64,000 bases of DNA from Arthrobacter sp. B3I4 (lineage in GTDB: Bacteria > Actinomycetota > Actinomycetes > Actinomycetales > Micrococcaceae), in NCBI RefSeq assembly GCF_030816855.1, contig NZ_JAUSYK010000001.1:682001-746000 (forward strand). Reading direction: 5' to 3'. The position numbers were made by a program, and so were the translations under genes. Positions 1-9,304 of the stretch are shown in pieces; the first letter of the stretch is position 1; each line of letters opens with the position of its first letter. The notes beneath the pieces are model-generated. The model made no database searches. It was not told the DNA's origin and was given only the letters and a program-made list of their open reading frames with translations.

Positions 1-1546
1 ACTTCCTGCGGGACCGGCTGCAGATCAGCGCCGCCGAAGCGCACCGCCGCCTGTCCCTGGCCCGCACCGTGCTGCCGCGCACCGGGATCACCGGGGACCG
101 GCTGCCTGCGGTGCATGAGGAACTTGGGGATGCGTTCGCTGCCGGGGACGTCCCGACCCGGTCAGCGACGATTATCAACCAGGCGTTGGAGCGGGTCCGG
201 CCGCTGTGTGATGCGGAGACCGCGGCGCGGATGGAACACTCCCTGACCTGCGCCGCGGCCGAGCATGACCCGGACTTCCTGTCCCGTCTGGCCCGGCGCT
301 GGTGGACGGCATCGACCAGGACGGCGGAGAACCTTCCGAGGAGCTCCTGCGCCAACTTCAGGGCGTGTTCATCCGCCGGCCCCGCCACGGGTTGCAGCAC
401 CTGGAGATCTTCGCGACCAACGAACAGTTCGAACACCTCCTCACCGCAATGAACACCGCCACCAACCCCCGCACCCCCAACCCCGCCACCAGTACCAAAG
501 AAACGGCAGGAACCGGCACCCGGGCGGCAACCGGCACCGGCACCCCGGCAACCGGCACCGCGGGCGCCGCGACAGGAGGAGCTGGCACCGCTGGCGCCGT
601 TGGGGCTGGGTACGCAGGTGACCGGGCCGAGCAGGATGTGTTCGTTCCGGGTCTGGACTGGCGGTCGCGGCCGCAGAAACTCCTCGACGGTCTTGTCGGC
701 GCTTCCAAAGTCGCCCTCGCCTCCGGCGGGATGCCCGCCACCGGCGGACTCCGGCCCCAGGTCATGGTCACCATCGACTACCGTGACCTCCTCGACCGCC
801 TCCAAAACACCACCACCAATACAGCTGCCGACACAACAGCCACAGCCGGGACAACCGAGGCGCCGGGAGCCGGTGACGGTAACGCGTTCACCTTCGGCAA
901 CAGCGGCACCACCAACGCCGGTGACGGTAACGGATTCAGCTTCGGCAACAGCGTCACCACCACCAACGCGGAGAGCGGTAACGGATTCAGCTTCGGCCAA
1001 GGCTTCGGGTGGGACACCGGCCAAAGCGCCGAGGGCGGTAAGGAATTCAGCTTCCGCAACGGCGGCAACACCACCGGCTTGGGGTCCCGGGTCAGCTGCG
1101 GCGGGGCCGGGCCGTTAGGGTTCACCGGAACCGGGACCCTGGCGTTCACCGGACCTGTCACGGCCTCAACGATCCGCAAGATCGCCTGCGACGCGGACAT
1201 CATCCCCGTCCTGCTCGGCTCCCAAGGCCGGGTCCTGGACATCGGCCGCGCCAGCCGGGTCTTCCCGCCCCACATCCGCAAAGCCCTCACTGCCCGCGAC
1301 CAGGGCTGTACCTTCCCCGGCTGCACCATCCCCGCGTCCTGGTGCGAAGCCCACCACATCACCTACTGGTCCCGCGGCGGCACCACCGGAACCGACAACG
1401 GAACCCTGCTCTGCTCCCACCACCATCACCTGATCCACAAAGAAGCCTGGACCATCCAACTGCGAAGCGGCGTCCCGTGGTTCATCCCGCCACCCCACCT
1501 CGACCCACGCCAAACACCAAGACAAAACCACTACTTCCGCTCATGA
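1..1546 (+). pseudogene. DUF222 / HNH endonuclease-like protein, 5'-truncated by window edge and frameshifted
   Basis: The reading frame enters from before base 1 in frame 3 and encodes the end of a DUF222 helical domain (ISAAEAHRRL, then RSATIINQALERV). At about base 299 the homologous reading jumps to frame 2 (LVDGIDQDGG...), as if one C had been lost from a cgcctg sequence. The second part ends in a complete HNH module: CTFPGC, CEAHHITYW, GTLLC and HHHHLIHK supply the Cys and His pattern usual for DUF222-linked HNH proteins. Between the domains lies a low-complexity Gly/Asn/Thr insert with four imperfect copies of a G-x-G-N-x-F-x-F motif (872-1070). Such genes are multicopy in Arthrobacter and Mycobacterium; their role is unknown. 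A sequencing error, rather than true decay, would also explain the frame change. Confidence 0.8.
872..1070 (+). repeat. four imperfect 48-60 bp repeats inside the DUF222-HNH gene
   Basis: Units begin at 872, 920, 971 and 1031. Each encodes a variant of G-D/E-G-N/K-x-F-S-F-G-N followed by a Thr/Asn-rich spacer. They sit between the DUF222 and HNH parts and lie in the same frame. Likely a flexible linker that expands and contracts by slippage or recombination. Confidence 0.75.
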
Positions 1547-1755
1547 CGGCAGCTGGCGGGAAAGCGTCTTAGAGGTACTGCCATCCCTTTCTACATGACG
1601 AGCGCGGGCAGACAGTCACCATTGCCGGGGAGCGGCCGATGCTCCAGACTGGCCGGAGGTGAATGTACACGCAGGACGGCTCAGATAGGTTGGAATGCAA
1701 CAACCGGTATCTCGCGCCCTGGCCTGAGAGCCGTCAACAGAGAGGAAGTACAGCC

Positions 1756-2262
1756 GTGCAGAGCCCTACCCCGGCAAACCCGGACAGAGTGCAGCAGCAG
1801 CTGGCCATCTTTGATGTTGTCCGACGTGCCCGAGGCAAGTCGCTTGCCGAGGTGAAGACAATGCTCACCAAGGCGTTCGCGGACCGTGGCCTGCCCAGGC
1901 AGCCGGACCTGTGGGTCGATGCTGTGGCGTCCGAGGCCGCCTACGGGAAGCCCTATATCGTGGACCTCCCTGCCGCCGTTGCCGCGGACAGCATCACCAA
2001 CGCTCCCGACCCAAAAGTGGAGGAAATCCTCCGTGACCGCCGTCAACTCAGGTCGGAAAGCGACACCGAGGATCCGGAAGCCGGCCCCGCCACAAAAGCG
2101 GCTCAACGAGAAGCGATCGACGACGCCGCCCACCCGCGGGGCGGTGCGGGCGTCCGTCCGCTTACGTTGCTGGGTTTCGTCGCGGCAGCTGCCGCCATCG
2201 CCCTCGCGGCCGCAGCGGCCCGTGCGGCCCTTCGCCGTTCAAGTCGGCATCAGGGGCGGTAA
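1756..2262 (+). CDS. small protein with C-terminal membrane anchor, unknown function
   Basis: A 168-residue protein that I do not recognise as a named family. I chose the GTG at 1756 because an AGAGGAAG ribosome site lies just upstream at 1741; the frame stays open further upstream without such support. The N-terminal half is predicted helical (VQQQLAIFDVVRRARGKS, then a segment ending in KAFADRGL), the middle is charged, and the last 30 residues form an Ala-rich transmembrane helix (LLGFVAAAAAIAL) followed by an Arg-rich tail. A tail-anchored topology with a cytoplasmic N-terminus fits. It stands alone between the HNH gene and ndh. Confidence 0.6.
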   Translation: MQSPTPANPDRVQQQLAIFDVVRRARGKSLAEVKTMLTKAFADRGLPRQPDLWVDAVASEAAYGKPYIVDLPAAVAADSITNAPDPKVEEILRDRRQLRSESDTEDPEAGPATKAAQREAIDDAAHPRGGAGVRPLTLLGFVAAAAAIALAAAAARAALRRSSRHQGR

Positions 2263-2389
2263 TAATCCAAAATCCTCAGCTGCGGTAAGCCGAAGTCGCG
2301 GCCGCGGGTCGTTCGGCTGACCTGGCTGGTCCTTTCTGTCTGGCGCTTGGGCACTGTTGCCCGGGCCTCAGGAGGAGTAGGTTGCTCAG

Positions 2390-3652
2390 ATGGAAGATAC
2401 CTATCAGGTCATCGTGGTCGGTTCCGGATTCGCAGGCCTTTCGGCTGCCAAGGAACTGGGTCGAAAAGGTGTGCGCGTACTGCTCATCGACTCCAACAAC
2501 TACCATCAATTCCAGCCCCTCCTGTACCAGGTGGCCACCTCGCAGATCGGGGTTTCTGCCGTTACCCGCCCCATCCGGTCGGTCTTCCGCAAGCTCCCAA
2601 GCGTGCGGGTGATGACCGCGGAGGTGGCCGCCGTCGACGTCGCTAACCACACCGTCACCACCGCCGACGGCGACACGCTACAGGCCCAGATTCTGGTGAT
2701 AGCAGTGGGCGCCGTGCCGAACTTCTTCAACACTTCAGGCGCTGAAGAGCACGCCTTGCCGTTGTATTCGATCACTGATGCGACCGCGCTCGGAACCAGC
2801 CTGACCCGGTTACTTGACCAGGCCGATCGGGAGCCCGACGTCCCGGTCGAAGTGGTCGTGGTCGGCGGAGGCCCGACGGGTGTGGAAACCGCAGGGGCGA
2901 TGGCGGAAAACATCAAGTTCGTGGTGACCAAGTACTTCTCCCCCGAGCTCGCCGCTCGGTGCCGCGTGCACCTGGTGGACATGGTTCCCAGTGTCCTAAA
3001 CATGTTTTCGTCGAAGTCCCAGGAGTACACCACGGAGCGGCTGCTGAAGATCGGCGTGCAACTGCACATGGGAGTCGGGGTCACCGAGGTGCGCGCCGAC
3101 GGCGTGACACTGGCAGACGGCACTGACATCCCCAGCCGGATGGTGGTCTGGGCCGGTGGCCTCAAGGGCGGTGACCTGCTCGCCCAGTCCGGCCTGAGCC
3201 AAGGAAAGGGAGGCCGCATCGACGTTCACTCGGACCTGACCGCCCCTGATGTTGAGGGCGTCTACGTCCTCGGCGACGCAGCCAACATCACCGACGCGAC
3301 CGGCGCCAAGCTGCCTCAGCTGGGGTCCGTGGCCCAGCAGGCCGGGAAATGGGCCGGCAAAAACATTTACGCGGACCTCAACGGAGGTACCCGGCAGCCC
3401 TTCCGTTATCTCGACAAGGGGTACATGGCGATGATCGGGCGGGGCGCCGCCGTCGCCGAGATCGGCCGCAAGCGCCTCCAGCTTCAGGGACCGCTGGCTT
3501 TCGTCTCATGGCTCCTGGTCCACCTCGCCCTCCTGTCCGGAACGCAACAGAAGGTCCGCGCCCTCTTCTCCTGGCTCAACGGCTACATCCTCCACAGCCC
3601 GGCCCAGGTGGTGGTCGGCGGGACAGAACGGCGTCCTCAGCTCGGCCGCTAG
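2390..3652 (+). CDS. ndh: type II NADH dehydrogenase (NAD(P)/FAD-dependent oxidoreductase)
   Basis: A 420-residue non-proton-pumping NADH:quinone oxidoreductase that passes electrons from NADH through FAD to menaquinone at the inner face of the membrane. The FAD dinucleotide-binding motif GSGFAGLSAAKEL opens the protein, the NADH-binding GGGPTGVETAG motif is at about residue 162, and the second FAD motif VYVLGDAAN is near 293. The quinone-site region (YHQFQPLLYQVAT) is also typical. The C-terminal hydrophobic and amphipathic segment (SWLLVHLALLSG) would hold it to the membrane. A strong AGGAGG site precedes the ATG. It appears monocistronic. Family assignment is firm; substrate preference (NADH or NADPH) is inferred. 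Confidence 0.93.
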   Translation: MEDTYQVIVVGSGFAGLSAAKELGRKGVRVLLIDSNNYHQFQPLLYQVATSQIGVSAVTRPIRSVFRKLPSVRVMTAEVAAVDVANHTVTTADGDTLQAQILVIAVGAVPNFFNTSGAEEHALPLYSITDATALGTSLTRLLDQADREPDVPVEVVVVGGGPTGVETAGAMAENIKFVVTKYFSPELAARCRVHLVDMVPSVLNMFSSKSQEYTTERLLKIGVQLHMGVGVTEVRADGVTLADGTDIPSRMVVWAGGLKGGDLLAQSGLSQGKGGRIDVHSDLTAPDVEGVYVLGDAANITDATGAKLPQLGSVAQQAGKWAGKNIYADLNGGTRQPFRYLDKGYMAMIGRGAAVAEIGRKRLQLQGPLAFVSWLLVHLALLSGTQQKVRALFSWLNGYILHSPAQVVVGGTERRPQLGR

Positions 3653-3754
3653 GACAACTTCATTGTTACCCGTGGCCTGAGTAATTTCGCGCTGGCACCT
3701 GTAGGATTTTGCTTTCGAAGCCGGAAATTAACTCCGGCGTGGCGCAAGGAGGGC

Positions 3755-3961
3755 ATGATGGCCGAGAACCTGCATCTCACCCCAGAGGAAGATTTTCCGG
3801 AAGATCTCACAGATGTCGGAGACCAGCAGTTGCAGGTCCTCGACAGCCAGATCCAACGCCAACTCGACTACGAAGTTGTTATTGAGGGAGAGCCCAACCC
3901 CGAGACGGAGTTCCGGCATTATGAACTCGATGAGGAGTTCCAGAGCCGCGACGACCGCTAG
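3755..3961 (+). CDS. small acidic protein, unknown function
   Basis: A 68-residue very acidic protein (rich in Glu and Asp, no Cys) with no family I recognise. An AAGGAGGG site sits right before two adjacent ATG codons (3755 and 3758); either could start it. The central part (QQLQVLDSQIQRQLDYE) looks helical. It ends just before the 3' end of the truncated dehydrogenase gene on the opposite strand. The ribosome site and codon use support a real gene. Confidence 0.6.
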   Translation: MMAENLHLTPEEDFPEDLTDVGDQQLQVLDSQIQRQLDYEVVIEGEPNPETEFRHYELDEEFQSRDDR

Positions 3962-4027
3962 CGCAGCCGCTACGGGTCGGGGGCGTTCAGCGGCGCCAGC
4001 GATACGGCGTCGTCGTCGAAACCCGGC

Positions 4028-4858
4028 TCAGGCGGCGGGACTGCCGGGATTGGCGTACTCCACGAGCACGCCGCCGTGCCGCAGAGCGGCCAAGCCGGAG
4101 TCCACCCAATCGCCGCCCAGTCCGTCCAGCGCGGCGTCCACTCCCTTCGGTTCCGCGCGGCGCAGCGTCTCCACCGCGGCCTGCCCCCGCACCCCAAGAG
4201 GTATTACGCCGTTTGCGACGAGCCAGGGATCCTTTGCCCCGGTTTCGACACCGTACATTGTCAGCTGAAGCAGTAACCCCAGCTGCACCAGCGCTGTGCC
4301 AATCCCGCCGGCGGCACCGGTGACGAGAATAGCCTGCCCCCGCTGGACGCCTGCCACCCGAGAGAGCACCTGGTGTGCGACCAGATAATTGAGCGCCACG
4401 GCCACCACCTCGCCCGCGTCCAGTCCACGGGGGACATGCATCATGGGGTACCGCCGCACAAAGACGTACTCGGCGTACCCGCCACGCTCCGTCAGCACCA
4501 CCACCCGGTCCCCCGGAGCAACTGCGGTCACGCCGCTCCCGACGGCATCCACCTCACCCACCACGGCGTAGCCGGGAACAAACGGGAACCGCGGCGGATA
4601 AGTCGATAATCCCCGGCGCGCCTGCACGTCCACTGCGCTGACGCTGCTGGCTTCCACCCGCACCCTGACTTCGCCCCGCCGTGGGTCCCTGAGCTGACGG
4701 ACAACCACTTCCAGCACTTCCGGCCCACCCCGGCGGAGGGCAACCACGCAGCGGTACTCGCCCGGCCCAGCCCCTTGCCCGGCGCGTGAGGTGCCGGATC
4801 CGCCTGCCATCCCGACAGCAGCCCACCCCGTAAGCCGCCGCAGCGCTTTATCTCCCAC
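4028..4858 (-). pseudogene. medium-chain dehydrogenase/quinone oxidoreductase, C-terminally truncated
   Basis: The 276-residue frame encodes the GroES-like catalytic domain (VRVEASSVSAVDVQARRG, PGYAVVGEVDAVG, APGDRVV) and the start of the NADPH Rossmann domain (VTGAAGGIGTALVQLG). It stops after VLVEYANPG, where relatives (about 320-340 residues) continue through the rest of the Rossmann fold and the closing part of the catalytic domain. No continuation is seen in the other two frames between 3961 and 4028. No zinc-ligand set is visible, so it belongs to the zeta-crystallin/quinone reductase type. Most likely a decaying gene; a shortened but active enzyme is unlikely because part of the fold is missing. 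Confidence 0.65.
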
Positions 4859-4981
4859 GCGGACATCCTCTCCGGGGTTCTCAGGACCGCATCACCGGCT
4901 GCTTCGCTTACCAGCGTGGTCCCACAGCCCAGATGCCGGCAGGGTCCAAGGTCATGCCGGTGTCCTCGGTAGGCTCGGGCG

Positions 4982-5632
4982 ATGGAGAACTCCGGAAACC
5001 TGGCCCGCGTTCGGACCGTCTACGACATGGTTGCCGAGACGTACGCGGCCGTCCTTCCGGACACCAGCTTCGAGGCGCCCGAAGACCTGGCTCTGATCAA
5101 CGAGTTTTCAGCACGGCTACGCGGAGCGGCCGGGCACAGAGTGGTTGACGCCGGATGCGGCACCGGACGCATGAGTGCGTACCTGAGCGGCGCGGGGCTA
5201 CAGGTCACCGGAGTCGACCTCTCGCCAGGCATGGTTCGCACGGCGCAACGCCTCCATCCGCGGCTCACCTTCGCGGTGGGCGGCCTGGCTGAGCTTCCGG
5301 TGGCGGACGCCGCCGTCGACGGCGTTTTCGCCTGGTACTCGATCATTCACTCCGCCCCGGCCGCTCTCTCGGGGACTGCCCGCGAGTTCTGGCGGGTGCT
5401 CCGTCCCGGCGGGCTGGCGCTTGTCGCCTTTCACGTGGGCAGCGGCCACCGGACGCTCCAACGCGCCTACGGGCATGACGTTGAACTTCGGCTGGAACTG
5501 CACCGGCCGGACGACGTCGGACTTCGGTTCGCGGGACAAGGCTTCGTTCCGGAGATGCAGCTGCTCCGGGCGGCGCGGGGAACGGAAAAACACCCGCAGG
5601 CGGCCCTGGTCATGAGCAAACCGAAGGTCTAG
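4982..5632 (+). CDS. class I SAM-dependent methyltransferase
   Basis: A 216-residue protein of the Methyltransf_11/25 type. Motif I (VVDAGCGTGRMSAYL) binds S-adenosylmethionine, the acidic residue of motif II is in VTGVDLSPGM, and the post-motif FWRVLRPGGLALVAF region is typical. The substrate cannot be told from sequence. The ATG at 4982 has a weak upstream site (tcgggcg). It lies on the other strand from the truncated dehydrogenase and upstream of the uracil permease, with no obvious functional link to either. Confidence 0.85.
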   Translation: MENSGNLARVRTVYDMVAETYAAVLPDTSFEAPEDLALINEFSARLRGAAGHRVVDAGCGTGRMSAYLSGAGLQVTGVDLSPGMVRTAQRLHPRLTFAVGGLAELPVADAAVDGVFAWYSIIHSAPAALSGTAREFWRVLRPGGLALVAFHVGSGHRTLQRAYGHDVELRLELHRPDDVGLRFAGQGFVPEMQLLRAARGTEKHPQAALVMSKPKV

Positions 5633-5733
5633 GCGACGGGGAAGGACCGTCGGCCGGGCGCGGTCCGCGCGGTAAAGTGGCACCGGAAGATTCCTTCCCG
5701 GCCCCGCCACACCATCTTGAAAGGCTCACTGCC

Positions 5734-7089
5734 ATGAGCATGCTCGGCACCAACTGGAAGATCCACGGAAACGGCAAGTCCATCCGCCCCGGCGAGGTCG
5801 TCCGGCCGGATGAGCGCCTCACGTGGCCGCTGACCATCGGCGTCGGCATGCAGCATGTGGTGGCCATGTTCGGCGCCACCTTCCTGGTTCCGATCATCAC
5901 CGGCATGCCGCCCGCCACCACCTTGTTCTTCTCCGGCATCGGCACCTTGCTGTTCCTGGTTATCACCAAGGGCCGCGTTCCCAGCTACCTCGGCTCCTCC
6001 TTCGCCTTCATCGCCCCGATCATGGCATCGCAGCAGCAGTTCGGGATCCCGGGGGCGCTGGGCGGCGTGGTGCTGGCCGGTGTCGGACTGGCCGTCATCG
6101 GGGCCATCGTGCAGAAATTCGGCGCCGGCTGGATCAACCGCCTCATGCCGCCGATCGTCACGGGCGCCATTGTCGGCCTCATCGGCCTGAACCTGGCTCC
6201 GGCGGCCAAGAACAACTTCGACGCCGCCCCGGTCACCGCCCTGGTCACGCTCGCCGTGATCATCGTCGTCAGCGTCTTCTTCCGGGGCATCCTGGGACGG
6301 TTGAGCATCCTGGTCGGCGTCGTCGTGGGCTACCTGGTCGCCATGGTCCGCGGCGAGATCAACTTCGCCAAGGTCGACTCCGCCGCCTGGATCGGCCTCC
6401 CGCATTTCCAGACCCCCGAATTCCACCTCGGCGTCGTCGGCCTCTTCGTGCCTGTCGTGCTGGTGCTCGTGGCCGAAAACATCGGCCACGTAAAGTCCGT
6501 TTCCGCCATGACCGGCCAAAACCTCGACGGCGTCTCCGGCCGCGCGCTCATGGCCGACGGTGCCGCAACCGTCCTTGCCGGTCTGGGCGGCGGTTCCGGC
6601 ACCACCACCTACGCCGAAAACATCGGTGTGATGGCCGCGACGAAGGTCTATTCGACTGCGGCGTACTGGGTGGCGGGCATCTTCGCCGTCGTGCTCAGCT
6701 TCTCGCCGAAGTTCGGCGAACTCATTGCCACCGTCCCGGCCGGCGTGCTCGGCGGGGCCGCCACCATGCTCTACGGCATGATCGGCATCCTGGGGGTCAA
6801 AATCTGGGTGCAGAACAAGGTCAACTTCTCCAACCCGGTCAACCTCACCACCGCCGCAGTGGCCCTGATCATTGGTATCGCCGACTACACCTGGACCATC
6901 GGCGACTTGAAGTTCACCGGCATCGCCCTCGGGTCGGCCGCCGCCCTGGTCATCTACCACGGCATGAAAGCCATTGCGAAGGCCCGCGGCACCGTGGCCG
7001 AGCCGGAGACCGAAGCCAGCACGCCCGTGGCGGCCGCCCGCGCTGCTGTCAACGCCGCAGCGAAACGCTCCCCGAAGAAACGGCGCTGA
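5734..7089 (+). CDS. uracil/xanthine permease (nucleobase:cation symporter-2 family)
   Basis: A 451-residue polytopic membrane protein of the UraA/NCS2 family that imports uracil or another nucleobase with protons. The start is the ATG at 5734, preceded by GAAAGG; the frame is open to 5677 but without a ribosome site. Hydrophobic helices run through most of the length, and GQNLDGVSGRALMADG plus GGSGTTTYAENIGVM match the conserved QNxG and substrate-region motifs of NCS2 carriers. The C-terminus is a Lys/Arg-rich cytoplasmic tail (KRSPKKRR). A strong hairpin terminator follows at 7149-7195. Uracil is the likeliest substrate from the UraA-like motif set. Confidence 0.9.
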   Translation: MSMLGTNWKIHGNGKSIRPGEVVRPDERLTWPLTIGVGMQHVVAMFGATFLVPIITGMPPATTLFFSGIGTLLFLVITKGRVPSYLGSSFAFIAPIMASQQQFGIPGALGGVVLAGVGLAVIGAIVQKFGAGWINRLMPPIVTGAIVGLIGLNLAPAAKNNFDAAPVTALVTLAVIIVVSVFFRGILGRLSILVGVVVGYLVAMVRGEINFAKVDSAAWIGLPHFQTPEFHLGVVGLFVPVVLVLVAENIGHVKSVSAMTGQNLDGVSGRALMADGAATVLAGLGGGSGTTTYAENIGVMAATKVYSTAAYWVAGIFAVVLSFSPKFGELIATVPAGVLGGAATMLYGMIGILGVKIWVQNKVNFSNPVNLTTAAVALIIGIADYTWTIGDLKFTGIALGSAAALVIYHGMKAIAKARGTVAEPETEASTPVAAARAAVNAAAKRSPKKRR

Positions 7090-7148
7090 CGTAGCACGGA
7101 CGTAGCACTGACAGGCTCTGCCAAGCGGCAGTGCCCAGCCATTACCAA

Positions 7149-7195
7149 GAAGGCCGGGGCCCTTCCCCCAGTTGGTGGGAGGGCGCCCGGCCTTC
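7149..7195. terminator. bidirectional hairpin terminator
   Basis: A long GC-rich stem (GAAGGCCGGG ... CCCGGCCTTC, with an inner CCTTCCC/GGGAGGG stem) sits between the uracil permease (+) and the acidic protein gene (-), which converge here. Confidence 0.75.
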
Positions 7196-7212
7196 AGCTG
7201 TCCGCGACGGGT

Positions 7213-7746
7213 TTAGCCGGCGTTGAAAGATTCCTCATCGTCGCCGTCCCGGTCCTTCGGCGCCTTCTCGTCCGGCAGATCGGTGCCGCTGCCGTCGGGG
7301 ATTCCAGCGGCGTCCTGGCCGGACTCCGAGGAGAACGGGCGGTCCGAATCCGGTTCCTCCGTGTTGGACTGGTCCATGTCCGCTTCCGATGAGGGCACCG
7401 CGCCGCCGTTTTCAGCCGCCGTTTGGTCGCCCTGCTCGAATCCTGCTTCGGTGCTTTCGTTCTCTGCGCTCATTTGTTCCTCCGTTCCTCCGAAGCGTCC
7501 CGCTCCGGGTTCTCCTGCACTGTCTTGGTCTTCGGCACCGAACTGGCTGAGATCGGGAGCCCCGGCGGGGTAGGTTTCTCCGTCCGGGCTGTCCTGGTTC
7601 AGGCCCGCGGCGTCGAAGGCCTCTTCGTCCCGGGGCTGCGTGAAGGACTTTGCGTCGCCGTCCGGGAGTTCCTGCTCGGCTGTCGGGGTTCCGTAGCCGC
7701 CGGCTTCTTCCTCGACGACGCGATCCTGCTGGTTGTCCTGAGTCAT
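7213..7746 (-). CDS. highly acidic, disordered hydrophilic protein
   Basis: A 177-residue protein that is almost wholly Asp, Glu, Gly, Ser, Gln and Pro, with no hydrophobic core, Cys or Trp. The ATG at 7746 is chosen because AGGAGG stands six bases upstream; the further ATG at 7761 would overlap that site. The composition resembles hydrophilin-like or stress-induced proteins, but I see no named domain. The next gene on the same strand upstream is a general-stress-type SDR, 65 bases away, so the two may be cotranscribed. Function is unknown; the hydrophilin comparison rests on composition only. Confidence 0.7.
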   Translation of the reverse strand: MTQDNQQDRVVEEEAGGYGTPTAEQELPDGDAKSFTQPRDEEAFDAAGLNQDSPDGETYPAGAPDLSQFGAEDQDSAGEPGAGRFGGTEEQMSAENESTEAGFEQGDQTAAENGGAVPSSEADMDQSNTEEPDSDRPFSSESGQDAAGIPDGSGTDLPDEKAPKDRDGDDEESFNAG

Positions 7747-7811
7747 GGGTTCCTCCTGCAATCGGGCATTTGGTCAGTTGAATCTGGATAGCGAGTTCGC
7801 AAGAGCCTGTT

Positions 7812-8708
7812 CTAGAGGCCCTTGCCGCCAGTTACCGGCAGCACGGCGCCGGAGATGTAGGAGCCGTGGTCGGATGCCAGCAACACGTAGGCCGGGGCCA
7901 GTTCAGCGGGCTGTCCGGCCCGCTGCAGGGGCGTGTCCTGACCGAAGCTGGGAAGCTTGTCCGGCCATTCAGTGGCCGGAATCAGCGGGGTCCAGATGGG
8001 TCCCGGCGCCACGGCGTTGACCCGGATACCCTTGGGTCCCAGCTCCTGGGCGAGGGCCTTGGTGAAGGCCACCTGCGCAGCCTTGGTCATGGCGTAATCA
8101 ACAAGCTCCGGCGAGGGGTTGAAGGCCTGGATCGACGCCGTCGTAATGATGGACGACCCCGGCTTCAAGTGCGGGACCGCGGCACGGGCGGTCCAGAGAA
8201 GGGAGTACAGGTTGGTCTTGAAGACCCGGTCGAATTCCTCGGTGGGCAGGGATTCGAGGCTGTCCCGGTTCTTCTGGTAGCCGGCGTTGAGTACCAGGGC
8301 GTCCAGCCGGCCGAACTCCGCGAGCGCGTCGTCCACAATCTTGGCCGAGAAGTCCTCATTGCGCCCGTCGCCTGCCAGCAACAGCGCCCTGCGGCCTGCT
8401 TTGCGGATCCATTCGGCGGTGTCCTGAGCGTCGTCTTCTTCTTCGGGAAGGTAGGAGATGGCGACGTCGGCGCCTTCGCGGGCGAACGCAATGGCCACCG
8501 CTTTACCGATTCCGGAGTCCCCTCCGGTGATCAGCGCCGCCTTTCCTTCAAGGGCCCGGCTGCCTTCATAGCTTTCCTCGCCGTGGTCCGGCTTTGGCTC
8601 CATGGGCGCTGTCAGTCCGGGCTGTTCCTGTACCTGCTCCGGAAAGGATCCGGAGTAGTACCCGCCCCGGGGGTCTGTCGGCTGGTCTTGCTGCTTTGAG
8701 TCGCTCAA
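7812..8708 (-). CDS. SDR family oxidoreductase (YdaD/YhdF general-stress type)
   Basis: A 298-residue short-chain dehydrogenase with the roughly 45-residue N-terminal extension (YYSGSFPEQVQEQPGL) that marks the YdaD/YhxC/YhdF subgroup known from the Bacillus general stress response. The Rossmann motif is ALITGGDSGIGKAV at about 60, followed by LVLNAGYQ, the catalytic Ser in ITTASIQAF and the Tyr-x3-Lys in YAMTKAA. It ends VLPVTGGKGL. The start is a TTG at 8708 with an AGGTGG site. The substrate is unknown; alcohol or sugar oxidation with NAD(P) is assumed from the family. Confidence 0.9.
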   Translation of the reverse strand: MSDSKQQDQPTDPRGGYYSGSFPEQVQEQPGLTAPMEPKPDHGEESYEGSRALEGKAALITGGDSGIGKAVAIAFAREGADVAISYLPEEEDDAQDTAEWIRKAGRRALLLAGDGRNEDFSAKIVDDALAEFGRLDALVLNAGYQKNRDSLESLPTEEFDRVFKTNLYSLLWTARAAVPHLKPGSSIITTASIQAFNPSPELVDYAMTKAAQVAFTKALAQELGPKGIRVNAVAPGPIWTPLIPATEWPDKLPSFGQDTPLQRAGQPAELAPAYVLLASDHGSYISGAVLPVTGGKGL

Positions 8709-8810
8709 TTAGTCCACCTACCCAAACGTGTCGGTTTTCCTGTTCCTCCACCGTACCCGAAAATCGTCAGTAAGCTTAGTACTATCTGGAAACTTGAACG
8801 AGGAGCACCG

Positions 8811-9302
8811 ATGCCAGAGGCTGAAGAAACCCGCCGCGGGGGACGGGATGAGACCTTCGACGAGAAGATGGACCGCAACTGGGGGGAGTTGCTGCAGGAG
8901 CTCCGGGTGCTCCAGACCGGGGTTCAGATTCTGGCCGGTTTCCTGTTGACCCTTCCCTTCCAGAGCCGGTTTGAGACGCTGGACAGCTTTGAGCTGTCTT
9001 TGTACCTCTCGAATGTCGTCATCGCAGCGCTCACCACCGCGCTGATCCTGCTGCCGGTGAGCGTGCACCGCCGGCTCTTCCGCAAGGGGCTCAAGGCAAC
9101 CCTGGTGTCGAGCGCCGACAGGATCACGAAGCTGGCGCTGACCGGTGTCGCACTTCTGAGCGTAGGCACCTCGACGCTGGTTTTCGACGTGACAGCCGGA
9201 CGGGCCGCAGGGCTTACGGCCGGCGTCGCACTCCTGGCCGTACTCTTGGTCCTGCTGGTCCTGATCCCCAACCGGCTTCGCAACCACACAGGGCAGGACT
9301 AG
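8811..9302 (+). CDS. DUF6328 family membrane protein
   Basis: A 163-residue protein with a charged N-terminal 25 residues, the signature WGELLQELRVLQTGVQILAGFLLTLPFQ, and four predicted membrane helices. This matches the DUF6328 family, common in Actinobacteria and sometimes called sodium:proton antiporter-like, though no activity is established. An AGGAG site lies before the ATG. It is two bases from the next gene (TAG, then GTG at 9305) and so forms an operon with it. It is transcribed divergently from the SDR gene. Confidence 0.8.
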   Translation: MPEAEETRRGGRDETFDEKMDRNWGELLQELRVLQTGVQILAGFLLTLPFQSRFETLDSFELSLYLSNVVIAALTTALILLPVSVHRRLFRKGLKATLVSSADRITKLALTGVALLSVGTSTLVFDVTAGRAAGLTAGVALLAVLLVLLVLIPNRLRNHTGQD

Positions 9303-9304
9303 CC

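Noticed and set aside
872..1070. Repeats in the HNH gene as a mobile element or CRISPR
   Set aside because: They are in frame, vary in length, and encode a protein linker.
3961..4197. Small minus-strand frame overlapping the dehydrogenase 3' end
   Set aside because: It is an out-of-frame reading of the dehydrogenase sequence without a ribosome site or family match.
5629..6960. Open frame of 443 codons on the minus strand
   Set aside because: Antisense to the uracil permease and composed of His/Asp/Glu/Gly-rich sequence typical of a shadow frame.
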